From: Bacteroidota bacterium
GTDB taxonomy: Bacteria > Bacteroidota > Bacteroidia > Flavobacteriales_D > Crocinitomicaceae
Direction of reading: 5' to 3'
Length of the DNA: 64,000 nucleotides
Assembly: GCA_006226425.1 (NCBI GenBank)
Contig: SBGX01000010.1
Coordinates: 186,001-250,000 of the forward strand
In this document: piece by piece, positions 35,597-44,543 of the stretch
Layout: the number at the start of each line of letters is the position of its first letter
Position numbering within the stretch: position 1 is the first letter of the stretch
Translations under genes and position numbers: made by a program
The notes under the pieces: generated by a model
Databases searched by the model: none
Seen by the model: the letters and a program-made list of their open reading frames with translations, nothing else
What the model was told of the DNA's origin: nothing

Positions 35597-36262
35597 CTAC
35601 CAAATGTCGATCCCTTTAAAAAAGTTGTCCGTGTTTATATAGACAAACTTCACGTTTTTTTCTGAAGCTATTTTATAATTTTCCTGAATACTTCGTATGA
35701 AGCGTTTGTTCTGTCTTCCCATAAATTTACTCCAAAGGACAAAAACGAGGTAGTCATGCTCCCTGATGGATACTTTCATTGATTTTGACAGAGGGACCAT
35801 ATACTTCAACAAAATAGCATCTGAAATGAGTGTGTCCAATGGCGCTTGAATTTTCGGTGGAAAGCAGGTCATGATACTGTCTCTTTCCCATTCCAGATTT
35901 GGAAAACCTCCGGCGTAACAATTGATTTGAAAGGAGACTAACTGACCGGATTTATCGAAGTAAAGCGCCTGCAAGGGTTGGTAGTGATTCTTGATTTGAT
36001 TCTTCCTTTTTTTCTGCTCCTCGGACCAGGCTTCCGACGACAAACTATCTTGACCCCTTATACCCAGGGATAGTACGTAGGAATAATAAGAAGTGTCCAA
36101 TTCATAGATCTCATGATGAGGGATCTTCAACCGGCTACCATACTTGTAAATCTTCTTTTCACTGATCTCTTTTGGAGCATGAATTCCATAAATCCCCATC
36201 ATCGGAGAACAGCTACTCGCGACTAAAAACAACATGATGTAGCACACGGCTCTTGTTTTCAT
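35597..36262 (-). CDS. Lipoprotein of unknown function
   Basis: About 221 residues from the ATG at 36262 (MKTRAVCYIMLFLVASSC, lipobox cysteine 18); ATGs three codons upstream are possible. The mature part includes YGIHAPKEISEKKIYKYG and a C-terminal half ending in VFVLWSKFMGRQNKRFIRSI and KNVKFVYINTDNF. It looks alpha/beta and slightly thioredoxin-like in pattern, but no CxxC is present. No family is assigned. Confidence 0.6.
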   Translation of the reverse strand: MKTRAVCYIMLFLVASSCSPMMGIYGIHAPKEISEKKIYKYGSRLKIPHHEIYELDTSYYSYVLSLGIRGQDSLSSEAWSEEQKKRKNQIKNHYQPLQALYFDKSGQLVSFQINCYAGGFPNLEWERDSIMTCFPPKIQAPLDTLISDAILLKYMVPLSKSMKVSIREHDYLVFVLWSKFMGRQNKRFIRSIQENYKIASEKNVKFVYINTDNFFKGIDIW

Positions 36263-36288
36263 TCTCTCCATCAACTTTTTTGATTCTT

Positions 36289-37023
36289 CTATTTATTGAT
36301 TAACACCTTCGTCAATGTGATTAGGCCTATGATCAGGATTAAAGCAAGTGAAATTTTCTTAAAGCTATCTTGTGGTATGAAATTCAATACTTTTTTACCA
36401 ATGGCAGTTCCAACAAAACCAATCACTATCAAAAAGGGCACGTAAATTAAATCGTGATTATGGATGTAGCCCTTGTAATAGTAAACAAAAGTCCGTGAAA
36501 AGTCTATTAAGAAGTCAATGAATGCAGATGTTGCGATAAACACACTCTTCTCTACATTGAAGGCCGCCATTGTCAACCCTCTTATTGCTCCTCCGGTACC
36601 TAAAAGTCCTGCCGAAAACCCAGATAGACTCCCTCCAATGATCGCATTTCTTCTATTCGGATTAATTGTCAATTCTCTTTTGATCAAAAACAGCAGTGCT
36701 AAAATGACCAGGAATATCCCCAAGAACAATTCAAGATAAAGACTGTTAAAGGCACTGGTGAGCAGTCCTCCCAACACGACAAAAAGGACCGAGGGAACTC
36801 CAATATTTATCAGCAATTTTTTATCGAGCCCTTTGTTGAAAAGAACTATTTTGCTCAAATTGCTCGAAAGGTGATAAATGGCCGTTAAACCCAACACTGA
36901 TTCGAAATCGAAATAAAAGTTGGCAATTGGAACGAAGAAAACGGATGAACCAAATCCACCGATTGTCCCTAGTGTTTCAGCAAACAAGGCTAACAGCAAG
37001 AATAGGTAACTGATACTTTTCAT
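36289..37023 (-). CDS. TauE/SafE-family membrane transporter
   Basis: The ATG at 37023 gives 244 residues with about eight hydrophobic segments. The family signature GFGSSVFFVPIANFYFDFE near the N-terminus and GFSAGLLGTGGAIRGLTMAA in the middle are clear. Members move sulfite, organosulfonates or related anions. Substrate is unknown. The frame continues 33 codons upstream with unrelated hydrophilic sequence that I exclude. It is the first gene of the minus-strand run. Confidence 0.85.
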   Translation of the reverse strand: MKSISYLFLLLALFAETLGTIGGFGSSVFFVPIANFYFDFESVLGLTAIYHLSSNLSKIVLFNKGLDKKLLINIGVPSVLFVVLGGLLTSAFNSLYLELFLGIFLVILALLFLIKRELTINPNRRNAIIGGSLSGFSAGLLGTGGAIRGLTMAAFNVEKSVFIATSAFIDFLIDFSRTFVYYYKGYIHNHDLIYVPFLIVIGFVGTAIGKKVLNFIPQDSFKKISLALILIIGLITLTKVLINK

Positions 37024-37205
37024 TCCATGTTCTGTGCACGAAAGACTGTTTTCTCGTGCCTGGTAAGCACTTCCGAGTCTACTTTCGTCGCCTAACAAAT
37101 ATAGTTTTTTGCGGTGTAGCACAGACGCTGTTTGCAGTATTTAACGATTGATAACAGACCATAGAGATACCTATCAGATTTTATTTATTTTGTGAAAAAA
37201 ACTTA

Positions 37206-39443
37206 ATGAAGTACTTTCTGTTATCCATTGCTCTATTCTCTTATCATTTAGCGCGATCACAAGAGCAAATTTCCAAAGCAAACTATGAACGTGCCATTCG
37301 CTTTTTACCAGAGAACATTGGGTCAAACACCTATAATTTACGAATAGGTCCAAATTGGTTCGATGACGGAACGGGTTTGTGGTTTAAGACTGAAAGTACA
37401 GATGGTACCAAATATCAAAAACTCTATTTTAAAGACGGAAAAATCACGGAGCTATTCAAACATGAAACGCTGGCACAGCTATTAAGCAATGCCTTAGGAA
37501 AACCCATTCAAAAAGGCAATTTGGGCCTGGATGATGTAAAGTACGTGAATTCAAAAGAATTGATTTTATCGATCGGACCGGACAAGTACCTCTTCAACAC
37601 CAGGAAGAACACGCTGACACCGTATCTTGAAGCACGAAAAGAAGAAATTCATGCAAACAGGTCTCCGGATGGTCGCTGGGAAGTCTATACCGAAAACTAC
37701 AACCTCTACGTGCGAAACCTCAGCACTGGTGAAACAAAGGCCCTCAGTGATGATGGTTCCAGAGATTATGCCTATGGTTCCTGGTACAATTGGTCAGACC
37801 TCATGGAAGGTGAAAACGCAGATCGGCCAAAGCATTTTGGAGTCGAATGGTCTCGTAATTCTGAATGGATTCACGTAAATATCTGCGATACACGAAATGC
37901 TCATAAAATGTACCTTTTGGACTGGAGCATCGACTCTTTATATCGCCCCAAATTGCTGTCTTATTTTCGCGGGTCTCCGGGCGACACCAATATGGTTTAT
38001 CATCATACGGTGTTTTTTAATGTCAGGACGGGAAAGCGGGTCGAACCGAATCTTCCAGGAGTGACCACCCACATAAATCCCTTAAGACATACCTGGTCGT
38101 CTAAAGATGGAATCGTCTATTTGAGATACGACAGTCGTGGATATAAAACTGTAGAACTTCTACAACTTGATCTTAACACCGGTTCGCAAACTTCGATTTA
38201 CAAGGAGGAAAGTGAAACGAACATTGACAATTTTGATTTTGAGCTCCTGGAAGATTTTAACCGCGTTTATTTTTTCTCGGAAAGAAGCGGATGGAAGCAA
38301 ATACATTACGTTGATCTGGAAACAAAGAAATTAGTCGATGTGACCAAAGGAAAATACTTTATCAATGAATTCATGCACTTTGATGGTCAATCCCTCTATT
38401 TTATGGCCTCAGGTGTAAAGGAAGGCGTAAACCCTTATTATCAGAAGCTCTACAAAATTGATTTGGAAGGTGATCACTTCACCGAATTGACGCCGGAGGA
38501 TTTGCATCATGACCTTCGTATGTCCGAGGACGGAAGATACGCATGCGACAATATCTCGGATGCCGTAACCCCTACACGCACCATTATAAGAGACCTAAAA
38601 ACGGGTAAAGTGATTGCGGAACTAGGTAAAGCAGATGTTTCCCCGCTCCAAGATTACCGGGCTCCCAAATTGTTCAAGGCCCTTGCCAGGGATCATAAAA
38701 CAACTATTTATGGGGCACTTTGGCTGCCCTCGGATTTTGATGAATCAAAGAAATACCCCATCATAGATGCTAGTTATACGGGACCACATACGCATGAATT
38801 TCCGGTAGAATTCCGCTACAGTCTTTCCAGTCAGTCACTGGCAGAACTCGGGTTCATTGTTATGCGTGTTGACGGTCTTGGAAGTGCCGGCCGGTCAAAA
38901 GCCTTTCATGATCATTCCTACAGAAATCTTGGAGGAAACCTGGAAGATCACATTCTTGCGATTCGACAGATGGCAAGAAAATACTCATGGATCGATACAA
39001 ATCGCGTCGGAATTTATGGACATTCCGCAGGTGGGTACGATGCAGGACACGCCGTACTGGCCTATCCTGATTTCTATAAGGTGGCTGTTGCGAGTTCAGG
39101 TGACCATGACCACAGAATGGAAAAAGCCTGGTGGCCTGAAATGTACATGGGTTGGCCCGTCGACAGTGCATACCACAAACAGTCGAATGTTACGATGGCC
39201 AGCAACTTAACGGGGAAACTCCTTTTGGTCCATGGTGGAATAGATGAGAACGTGAATCCTTCTGCTACCTTTAAGCTGGCAGAGGCATTGATTCGGGCCG
39301 ACAAGCAATTTGACCTGTTAATTTTACCCAGTCAACGCCACGGCTACGTCGGAGCTTATCGCAAATATTTTATCAAAACGCGATGGAATTATTTCGTGGA
39401 GCATTTGTTGGATTTGGAGCCTATTTGGGAGATTGAATGGTAA
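37206..39443 (+). CDS. S9B/S9C-type serine peptidase (dipeptidyl peptidase IV-like)
   Basis: A 745-residue secreted peptidase with signal peptide (MKYFLLSIALFSYHLARS). Residues about 40-500 form a DPPIV-type beta-propeller (SPDGRWEVYTENYNLYVRNL). The alpha/beta-hydrolase domain follows with GHSAGGYDA (nucleophile S607), GGIDENVNP (D680) and PSQRHGY (H712). It would cut dipeptides from peptide ends in the periplasm or outside. The usual GWSYGG is replaced by GHSAGG. It stands alone on the plus strand inside minus-strand genes. Confidence 0.9.
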   Translation: MKYFLLSIALFSYHLARSQEQISKANYERAIRFLPENIGSNTYNLRIGPNWFDDGTGLWFKTESTDGTKYQKLYFKDGKITELFKHETLAQLLSNALGKPIQKGNLGLDDVKYVNSKELILSIGPDKYLFNTRKNTLTPYLEARKEEIHANRSPDGRWEVYTENYNLYVRNLSTGETKALSDDGSRDYAYGSWYNWSDLMEGENADRPKHFGVEWSRNSEWIHVNICDTRNAHKMYLLDWSIDSLYRPKLLSYFRGSPGDTNMVYHHTVFFNVRTGKRVEPNLPGVTTHINPLRHTWSSKDGIVYLRYDSRGYKTVELLQLDLNTGSQTSIYKEESETNIDNFDFELLEDFNRVYFFSERSGWKQIHYVDLETKKLVDVTKGKYFINEFMHFDGQSLYFMASGVKEGVNPYYQKLYKIDLEGDHFTELTPEDLHHDLRMSEDGRYACDNISDAVTPTRTIIRDLKTGKVIAELGKADVSPLQDYRAPKLFKALARDHKTTIYGALWLPSDFDESKKYPIIDASYTGPHTHEFPVEFRYSLSSQSLAELGFIVMRVDGLGSAGRSKAFHDHSYRNLGGNLEDHILAIRQMARKYSWIDTNRVGIYGHSAGGYDAGHAVLAYPDFYKVAVASSGDHDHRMEKAWWPEMYMGWPVDSAYHKQSNVTMASNLTGKLLLVHGGIDENVNPSATFKLAEALIRADKQFDLLILPSQRHGYVGAYRKYFIKTRWNYFVEHLLDLEPIWEIEW

Positions 39444-39532
39444 AAGAACAACCATTTTGCACCCGGCATAAATATCATAGACAGTATTCGCATAATCGAT
39501 CGCATGTTGATCACCTAAGGATCACTTAAACG

Positions 39533-40441
39533 TCAAGTGCCAAACACGTATACCCGGATCAGCTCGATCCAGGTGGGGGAAGTCGTGGCGACCCCAGCGA
39601 AAATAATGGACCATCGAAGTTTGCGCTTTGAAACCGGGTCCTTCGCATTGACGGTCTCCTCCACCCAATGAGCCAATCGGACTGGGATCAACAGAAACAA
39701 ACAGAGAATAAATGAAAAGGAAAGCATCAGGCTGGCAATCAACAAAACGGATTCTCCCGTGGCTTTCGAATCGTTGATAAAGCGGATGAAATCACCGTTG
39801 ATCACATTCCATAAACTGATATTAATGACCCAGGCCGTAATGAGTAGAATGATGTTCGCATACTTTTCTTTCTTCTTTGCATCCGCAGCGTGGATTCGGG
39901 GAAAGTGTTTTTTCCGCCATTTCAGCTCCGATTCGGATGGCTCTTCCCCCTCCTTTTCTGAACTGAAAATTTTCGATTCAAACATGCTGTAAAGCATGAA
40001 AAAAAGTTCAAACAAAACGGCTGCGCCCATCAGAATTCCGCCCCAAAGAGGTAGGTCATTCGGATTGTTTCCAATGGCCGCCAGACTCAGTAAAATTAAT
40101 CCGATTCGCAACAGCATGCGCACCAAAAAGGCGTACCAGATCATACATCCGGGATCGTTATGCTCCACCTGCACATTGATCTTCCCCCCGGTCCGATCGA
40201 AAAAATAACGTGCCGAAATTCGGTTCAACTTGAACACAAATGCCCAACCTTCCAGGACATATAAAAGGAAACCGAGCAAGCCGAGTAATATCGAAAGCAG
40301 CTCGTTCAAATCAAGGTTCACGGATACGTTCAGTCCGATGAAGCTGAAAGCTCCGAGGTAATAATTGAATTTGATGCTACTAATCCGATACACGAGTGCC
40401 TGAAATGAGATTACTACGAGTATAATCAAAAAAAGGCACAT
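39533..40441 (-). CDS. Polytopic membrane protein of unknown function
   Basis: A 302-residue protein with about six or seven hydrophobic segments (MCLFLIILVVISFQALVY, LLSILLGLLGFLLYVLEGWA, LLIASLMLSFSFILCLFLLI) and a charged cytosolic loop (EKEGEEPSESELKWRKKHF). I do not recognise the family. It converges with the S9 peptidase. The cassette-like region begins about 130 bases upstream of its start. Confidence 0.6.
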   Translation of the reverse strand: MCLFLIILVVISFQALVYRISSIKFNYYLGAFSFIGLNVSVNLDLNELLSILLGLLGFLLYVLEGWAFVFKLNRISARYFFDRTGGKINVQVEHNDPGCMIWYAFLVRMLLRIGLILLSLAAIGNNPNDLPLWGGILMGAAVLFELFFMLYSMFESKIFSSEKEGEEPSESELKWRKKHFPRIHAADAKKKEKYANIILLITAWVINISLWNVINGDFIRFINDSKATGESVLLIASLMLSFSFILCLFLLIPVRLAHWVEETVNAKDPVSKRKLRWSIIFAGVATTSPTWIELIRVYVFGT

Positions 40442-40569
40442 GTTGATTCTGTTCCGTGAATGATGCAGGAAATCCAGAGGTTAGCAGAAGCGATTTGAAC
40501 TATCTTGAAGCGGTCAATTGTTCCTGATGAATCTTTTCCGGAACATCCTTAAATCGGACACATCACGTT

Positions 40570-40640
40570 TTTCAACTATGCTATTCCAAGTCCGTTCCAC
40601 AAGATATAAATGAGTCGAATGGAGCATAGACATTGTTAAA
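40570..40640 (-). repeat. attC-like palindrome K, after the cysteine-rich lipoprotein gene
   Basis: End boxes TTTCAAC and GTTAAA enclose perfect 7-bp arms CTATGCT (40576-40582) and AGCATAG (40623-40629), extended by ATTC/GAAT. It ends five bases before the stop of the gene at 40645. Medium confidence, because the boxes deviate from consensus. Confidence 0.45.
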
Positions 40641-40644
40641 AAGT

Positions 40645-40998
40645 TTATTCATCCTGCATAGATGGACACTTATGTGTTCCATAGGTACAAAAAACACAGC
40701 AATCTTCTTTTTTTGGTGTGAGTTCGATACCACATTTTTTACAGTTATACTTTATCACACAAACTTCTGTGGGAAGTTTTTCTCTTTCTCTATGGCCACA
40801 CTTTGGGCATGTTATTTCGGATATTTCTGATTTTGCCGTACTACTTTCATTTGAACAACACTCATCTTGTTTACAATCCTTATCTACGTTCTTTTCTTCA
40901 GTTTGGGTTTCACATTGACACCATACCAACATTGCACCCAAAAGCACAACGCTATTTCTGAGTATGGACGTGACACGCATAGGGGATGTTCTTCTCAT
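40645..40998 (-). CDS. Cysteine-rich lipoprotein with GDCCVFCSYG-type metal-binding domain
   Basis: Up to 117 residues. An N-terminal hydrophobic signal ends in VWCQCETQ (a lipobox-like cysteine), followed by a polar linker with DECCSNESS. The C-terminal 60 residues form a compact domain: ITCPKCGHREREKLP, YNCKKCGIELTPK and DCCVFCTYGTHKCPSMQ. It matches, as I remember, small GDCCVFCSYGTVPCPP proteins found near heavy-metal resistance genes. Here the domain is attached to an export signal. A second ATG at 40980 is possible. It is the last (3'-most) cassette of the array. Confidence 0.7.
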   Translation of the reverse strand: MRRTSPMRVTSILRNSVVLLGAMLVWCQCETQTEEKNVDKDCKQDECCSNESSTAKSEISEITCPKCGHREREKLPTEVCVIKYNCKKCGIELTPKKEDCCVFCTYGTHKCPSMQDE

Positions 40999-41001
40999 AA
41001 C

Positions 41002-41079
41002 ATATAACGGCTCTCAACTAGGAGATACGGGCTTCTCGGAAGTGGTTATTTAGCCCGTGGCTTTTAGTTGATGTTTGTG
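41002..41079 (-). repeat. attC-like palindrome A, after the SgcJ-like gene
   Basis: TATAAC at the left and GTTTGTG at the right enclose the complementary boxes CAACTA (41015-41020) and TAGTTG (41065-41070). A perfect inner stem ACGGGCT/AGCCCGT follows (41027-41033, 41052-41058). It is nearly identical to palindrome G at 46360. It ends six bases before the stop of the gene at 41085. Confidence 0.65.
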
Positions 41080-41084
41080 GTATT

Positions 41085-41534
41085 TCAATGAATAAATTGC
41101 TCTTGCTTCTCATAAGGTAAAGCATTGTCGCTATTATGAACGAGTTTAATAAGAAACGAAGAGTCGTTTTTTTCTATTATTAACTGCAGAACACCATTTC
41201 GGTCGGGAAGTGGTTTTCCGTCAGGTGAATTACTACCTGTCACTTTCCACAAAGCCGAAACTATAATCAACTCCGGAGTCAATTCACGAATATAAGCATC
41301 CTTCATTTCAAATTGTGCAAGCTTCATTACATTCTCGAAAGGGAAAACATGTTGCTTTACAATGGCTTCCTTGCCAATGGCTGTCTGCCCTACAACATCT
41401 GTGAATTCGGCATCGGTTGTAAATAGGTCTCCAAAACCATGTCGGTCTTTCTTGTTCCACGTTAGTGTAAATTGATTTAGCAATTCGTTTACTCCCGCAG
41501 TTATTTCTTCGTTCAGTCTTGATTTTAGATTCAT
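41085..41534 (-). CDS. SgcJ/EcaC-like NTF2-fold protein
   Basis: A 149-residue soluble protein with ATG start. The NTF2-like pattern is clear: AGVNELLNQFTLTWNKKDRH, GDLFTTDAEFTDVVG, and a C-terminal strand NGVLQLIIEKNDSSFLIKLVHN. SgcJ/EcaC family members are often carried on small accessory elements and have no settled function. It is one gene per palindrome, as expected for a cassette. Confidence 0.75.
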   Translation of the reverse strand: MNLKSRLNEEITAGVNELLNQFTLTWNKKDRHGFGDLFTTDAEFTDVVGQTAIGKEAIVKQHVFPFENVMKLAQFEMKDAYIRELTPELIIVSALWKVTGSNSPDGKPLPDRNGVLQLIIEKNDSSFLIKLVHNSDNALPYEKQEQFIH

Positions 41535-41556
41535 CGTATTCCAGTTTAACTATTGC

Positions 41557-41649
41557 CACTAAAGTTTTGCAACTGTACTTTCGCCGCATCATTAAAGATA
41601 ATTGAATTCGTTGGAAATGAAACTGCGGTGGATTATAGCTGCTGTTATG
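41557..41649 (-). repeat. attC-like palindrome B, after the small membrane protein gene
   Basis: The stem CCGCATCATT (41584-41593) pairs with AATGAAACTGCGG (41616-41628) with a three-base bulge. Outer boxes GCAACTGTA and TATAGCTGC are largely complementary. The gene-proximal box GTTATG overlaps the TAA stop of the gene at 41645. The far box is degenerate. Confidence 0.4.
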
Positions 41650-42064
41650 TTGCGTTTACATTCCTTAAATTGCTTCTGAATGTAAACAGGACAAAAACGG
41701 CAAACAAAATTTGCCCCAAAATCATCCAATACTTTTCAAGCCATTCCGCCAGTCCAACACCTTGCATATACAGCTCATCGAAGTAGTATGTATTATTGTG
41801 AATCACGTCCAGTGTGATAATAATAAGTGTCAGTACTAGGCCTGCTTTCGGTTTTATGAACAGTAACAAGGCAGCTAATGGATCCAAAAGGGTTAGACTG
41901 TCCCAAAAAAGCATGCTTGGCAGCGGAGCGTGATACTTTTCCGAAAGAACTCCATTCCTAAGTAGCCAAACCAGGTGTGTGGAAGTACCCATGAGCATCG
42001 CCATACTTTGAATCACTAATATGAGTTTGATCTTTATCGGGAGATTTTTGAATGGTTTCATCAT
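41645..42064 (-). CDS. Small four-span membrane protein
   Basis: A 139-residue protein with four hydrophobic segments (KLILVIQSMAMLMGTSTHLV, LLDPLAALLLFIKPKAGLVL, ILGQILFAVFVLFTFRS). The layout resembles DoxX-like or DUF-type small membrane proteins, but I cannot name a family. The stop codon lies inside the palindrome box. Confidence 0.6.
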   Translation of the reverse strand: MMKPFKNLPIKIKLILVIQSMAMLMGTSTHLVWLLRNGVLSEKYHAPLPSMLFWDSLTLLDPLAALLLFIKPKAGLVLTLIIITLDVIHNNTYYFDELYMQGVGLAEWLEKYWMILGQILFAVFVLFTFRSNLRNVNAT

Positions 42065-42175
42065 TTCATATTTTAGTGTGACACAAGCAAACTGTGGTCA
42101 TTGTTATGTACTGCCTTGTTTTTTCCATTGAGCTATGTTGAACCCAATAGTGATGGTTTTATTTTCCTTTCAGAT

Positions 42176-42589
42176 TTAGAATTTTGTATTTTTCTTTAGC
42201 AATCCCCAATTAAAAGATAATACTGGAATTGATACGACAACCAGGGTTCGAATATACTCGGGTAAATGGTTTGCCTCAATAATGATCCTGGTGTTCATGA
42301 AAGCAATTATTATTGTTGTTGCAATTACACCGAAAATTGAATAAATAATTGCTCTTCTAACATTTAGTCCTTCTTTCAGTAGCTTCTTACTTACTAGTAT
42401 GAATGCGGTCAACATGGAAATGTAGAACACCAATAATACTCCCACGACTGCGGCTATAGCTAAAAAATAGTCTTGAACAAATGGAAAATCATTGACATTT
42501 AGCTTATAGCCGACTACATAGTACATCAAGATTGAAAACAAGATCTCCAAACTTATTAAAAGATTGATAATCTTATTTCTGTTTAACAC
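42176..42589 (-). CDS. Small four-span membrane protein
   Basis: A 137-residue protein from a GTG start (MLNRNKIINLLISLEILFSI) with four hydrophobic segments, including LAIAAVVGVLLVFYISMLTA and IFGVIATTIIIAFMNTR. No family recognised. No convincing palindrome lies in the 111 bases after its stop, so its cassette boundary is unclear; it may share a cassette with the neighbour. Confidence 0.55.
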   Translation of the reverse strand: MLNRNKIINLLISLEILFSILMYYVVGYKLNVNDFPFVQDYFLAIAAVVGVLLVFYISMLTAFILVSKKLLKEGLNVRRAIIYSIFGVIATTIIIAFMNTRIIIEANHLPEYIRTLVVVSIPVLSFNWGLLKKNTKF

Positions 42590-42611
42590 TTCTCGTCTTT
42601 AGATTGCTTGT

Positions 42612-42694
42612 GCATAACGTTTTGCGGCTATGAAATGTAAAACTTTTTCTTGAGCGTGTGTATTGACCTATCTTTTATAAATGTTGTTATAAGC
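42612..42694 (-). repeat. attC-like element D, after the potassium-channel-like gene
   Basis: GCATAAC (42612-42618) and GTTATAAGC (42686-42694) form matching end boxes, with a left half GCATAACGTTTTGCGGCTA that is shared with element E (44941 onwards). Inner arms are weak (AATGTAAAA against TTTTATAAAT). It ends three bases before the stop at 42698. Confidence 0.4.
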
Positions 42695-42697
42695 TTA

Positions 42698-44527
42698 TTA
42701 CTCCATCAATTGTGAGATCAACGACACTGAGAAGATCGTCAAAAGAAACCATCCTATGAACCCTTGAACGATCGCCAAATAACGCGGTAAGCCTTTGATC
42801 GGGATCTCTCCGAAACCAAGCGTTGTGAATGTGTTGATCGACAACATGAGTGCATTCAGAACCTTGATGAAAATGTCATAGATAATACCGATAACGAGCA
42901 TGGTAATCAAAAGAACAGCTTTCCACCGCTTCTTCCCTTTTGAAAGTTCTACCCACTTTCCCTTTAGGACATCCACTCGTTTCAACAGAAAAGCAACCAC
43001 CAAGGAGTCTGCCTTTGCCCATTTATTCAATAACTGTGCAGAAAAAGTGAAGAATTTCGGTACTTTATTATTCGATTCTGCTATCACCGCTTCAAACTTA
43101 TGATGTTCTTCAAAATCGCACTGCCTGCGTTCTAAATAGATGTCCTGAATATTTGCAGTACGCGTCATGTATTGCATGAGGAAACCATAACGATGAACGA
43201 TGCGGTACTTTCCATGATAATCCCAGGAATTGGGAAAGAAAAGATAGATCGCTCCGAACAACAGAATCACATACATGGAGAAAATAATAGACTTCGTAGG
43301 GTTTGTTCCGTAATCGGAAAAGACCTTCAGGAACTGATTCATTTTCCATTTGAAAAAACCGCTGGTGGAAGGTTTGGTATGGTAGAGATGTTCAAGACGT
43401 TGTGTTTCCAAATCTTTTAACTCAATATAGACTTCGTTGGCATTTCTTTTATTAAATTTTTCTTTGTAAAAGTTATAAAGCGTACCGTATGAAGACATTT
43501 CTGTATCGTATGCTTTTTCATTTTCAACCCGATAATGATTGATATAGAATTTATATCTATCCTTGTGCGAGACATCAATTTTCTTCCATTCTTCAAGCGA
43601 CATTCCTCGCAGTAATTCTTGACTATATCGGAGATAGCCATTTGGGGTAACCAACTTATTCCGAAATTGTTTCCAACCTATGTCTAAAGAAGGAACAGGG
43701 TTGGCTAGGAAAAAAGAAACATAAGAATGAAATTTATTTTCAATTATTCTCAATTCCTTTGGTGCAATATCACCAATTGATATATTCAGATGAATGGCTT
43801 TCGATTTGAATTCATTATAATTCAATTCAAAATTTTCTGGAGAAATAATATTAATAGTTGTAAAACGACCACCCGAAACAATATTAGCTGCAACGTAAAG
43901 CGTGTATATAATTGTATGATCATCCTCAATCCTCAAAGAGTTGTCCTCATTAAAGTTAAACCGATTGCTAACGATAGAAAGTTGCATTTCAGGATGCAAT
44001 TCGCTATTCTCATTGTTACTTACAATGCTCACAGAATTATTGAATGTGTTGCGTATTACATGAACTGATTTGTATGATGAAGATTGATTATTGGAATAGT
44101 CAAGATCGAATTTTCCGTCAAATCGACAAGCGTAAAATTTAATTCCGTGCGTATCATTCAGGCTTAAACTCTTTTTGAAATGAATGTTTTTGAGAATAGC
44201 AAATGATTCATAGGACCAATTAAACTTAAGATCTTCGAAATAAACTTGGTTGAGAACGAGGTGTTTATTTATTGTTTTTGTAGTAGGAAGGGGCGCTAAA
44301 GGTATTTCAGTTAGCATGTCAAGAGCGAGTGAGTTGATACTCATAAAATAAGCACTGTCCGTTTCGTTATTCGAATAAATCACTGCGTTACTTAATTCAA
44401 AGATCGTATCGTTTTCTTCGTCAATTAAATTGAAAAACTCCGTAAAGGAATACCTGGGTGCATCCGCGTCTTGCGCATGCAGGGTGAAGGTAAAGAAAAT
44501 TAATAGAGCAAGTATTCGTTTAGACAT
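42698..44527 (-). CDS. Ion-channel-like membrane protein with large N-terminal secreted repeat domain
   Basis: A 609-residue protein with signal peptide (MSKRILALLIFFTFTLHAQD). Residues about 30-350 are rich in Asn and short hydrophobic strands with N-x-F spacing, suggesting a pentapeptide/right-handed beta-helix. Then come a membrane segment near 410-430, a charged cytosolic stretch and a C-terminal two-helix pore with INTFTTLGFGEIPIKG, a potassium-channel selectivity-filter type (TTLGFG). The last segment is FIGWFLLTIFSVSLISQL. A long channel gene in a cassette-like array is unusual. Ion and gating are unknown. Confidence 0.75.
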   Translation of the reverse strand: MSKRILALLIFFTFTLHAQDADAPRYSFTEFFNLIDEENDTIFELSNAVIYSNNETDSAYFMSINSLALDMLTEIPLAPLPTTKTINKHLVLNQVYFEDLKFNWSYESFAILKNIHFKKSLSLNDTHGIKFYACRFDGKFDLDYSNNQSSSYKSVHVIRNTFNNSVSIVSNNENSELHPEMQLSIVSNRFNFNEDNSLRIEDDHTIIYTLYVAANIVSGGRFTTINIISPENFELNYNEFKSKAIHLNISIGDIAPKELRIIENKFHSYVSFFLANPVPSLDIGWKQFRNKLVTPNGYLRYSQELLRGMSLEEWKKIDVSHKDRYKFYINHYRVENEKAYDTEMSSYGTLYNFYKEKFNKRNANEVYIELKDLETQRLEHLYHTKPSTSGFFKWKMNQFLKVFSDYGTNPTKSIIFSMYVILLFGAIYLFFPNSWDYHGKYRIVHRYGFLMQYMTRTANIQDIYLERRQCDFEEHHKFEAVIAESNNKVPKFFTFSAQLLNKWAKADSLVVAFLLKRVDVLKGKWVELSKGKKRWKAVLLITMLVIGIIYDIFIKVLNALMLSINTFTTLGFGEIPIKGLPRYLAIVQGFIGWFLLTIFSVSLISQLME

Positions 44528-44543
44528 TTGAAAATACTGGAAA

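Noticed and set aside
37023-37205. GCCTAAC upstream of the S9 peptidase as a possible attC box
   Set aside because: The sequence after it shows no paired boxes or matching GTTAGGC, and it does not follow a gene 3' end.
39444-39532. Terminator between the S9 peptidase and the convergent membrane protein gene
   Set aside because: Only a five-base TGATC/GATCA palindrome without a T-run is present.
42065-42175. Possible attC site after the small membrane protein gene at 42176
   Set aside because: A GTTATG is present (42103-42108) but I find no complementary arms or left TAAC box in this gap.
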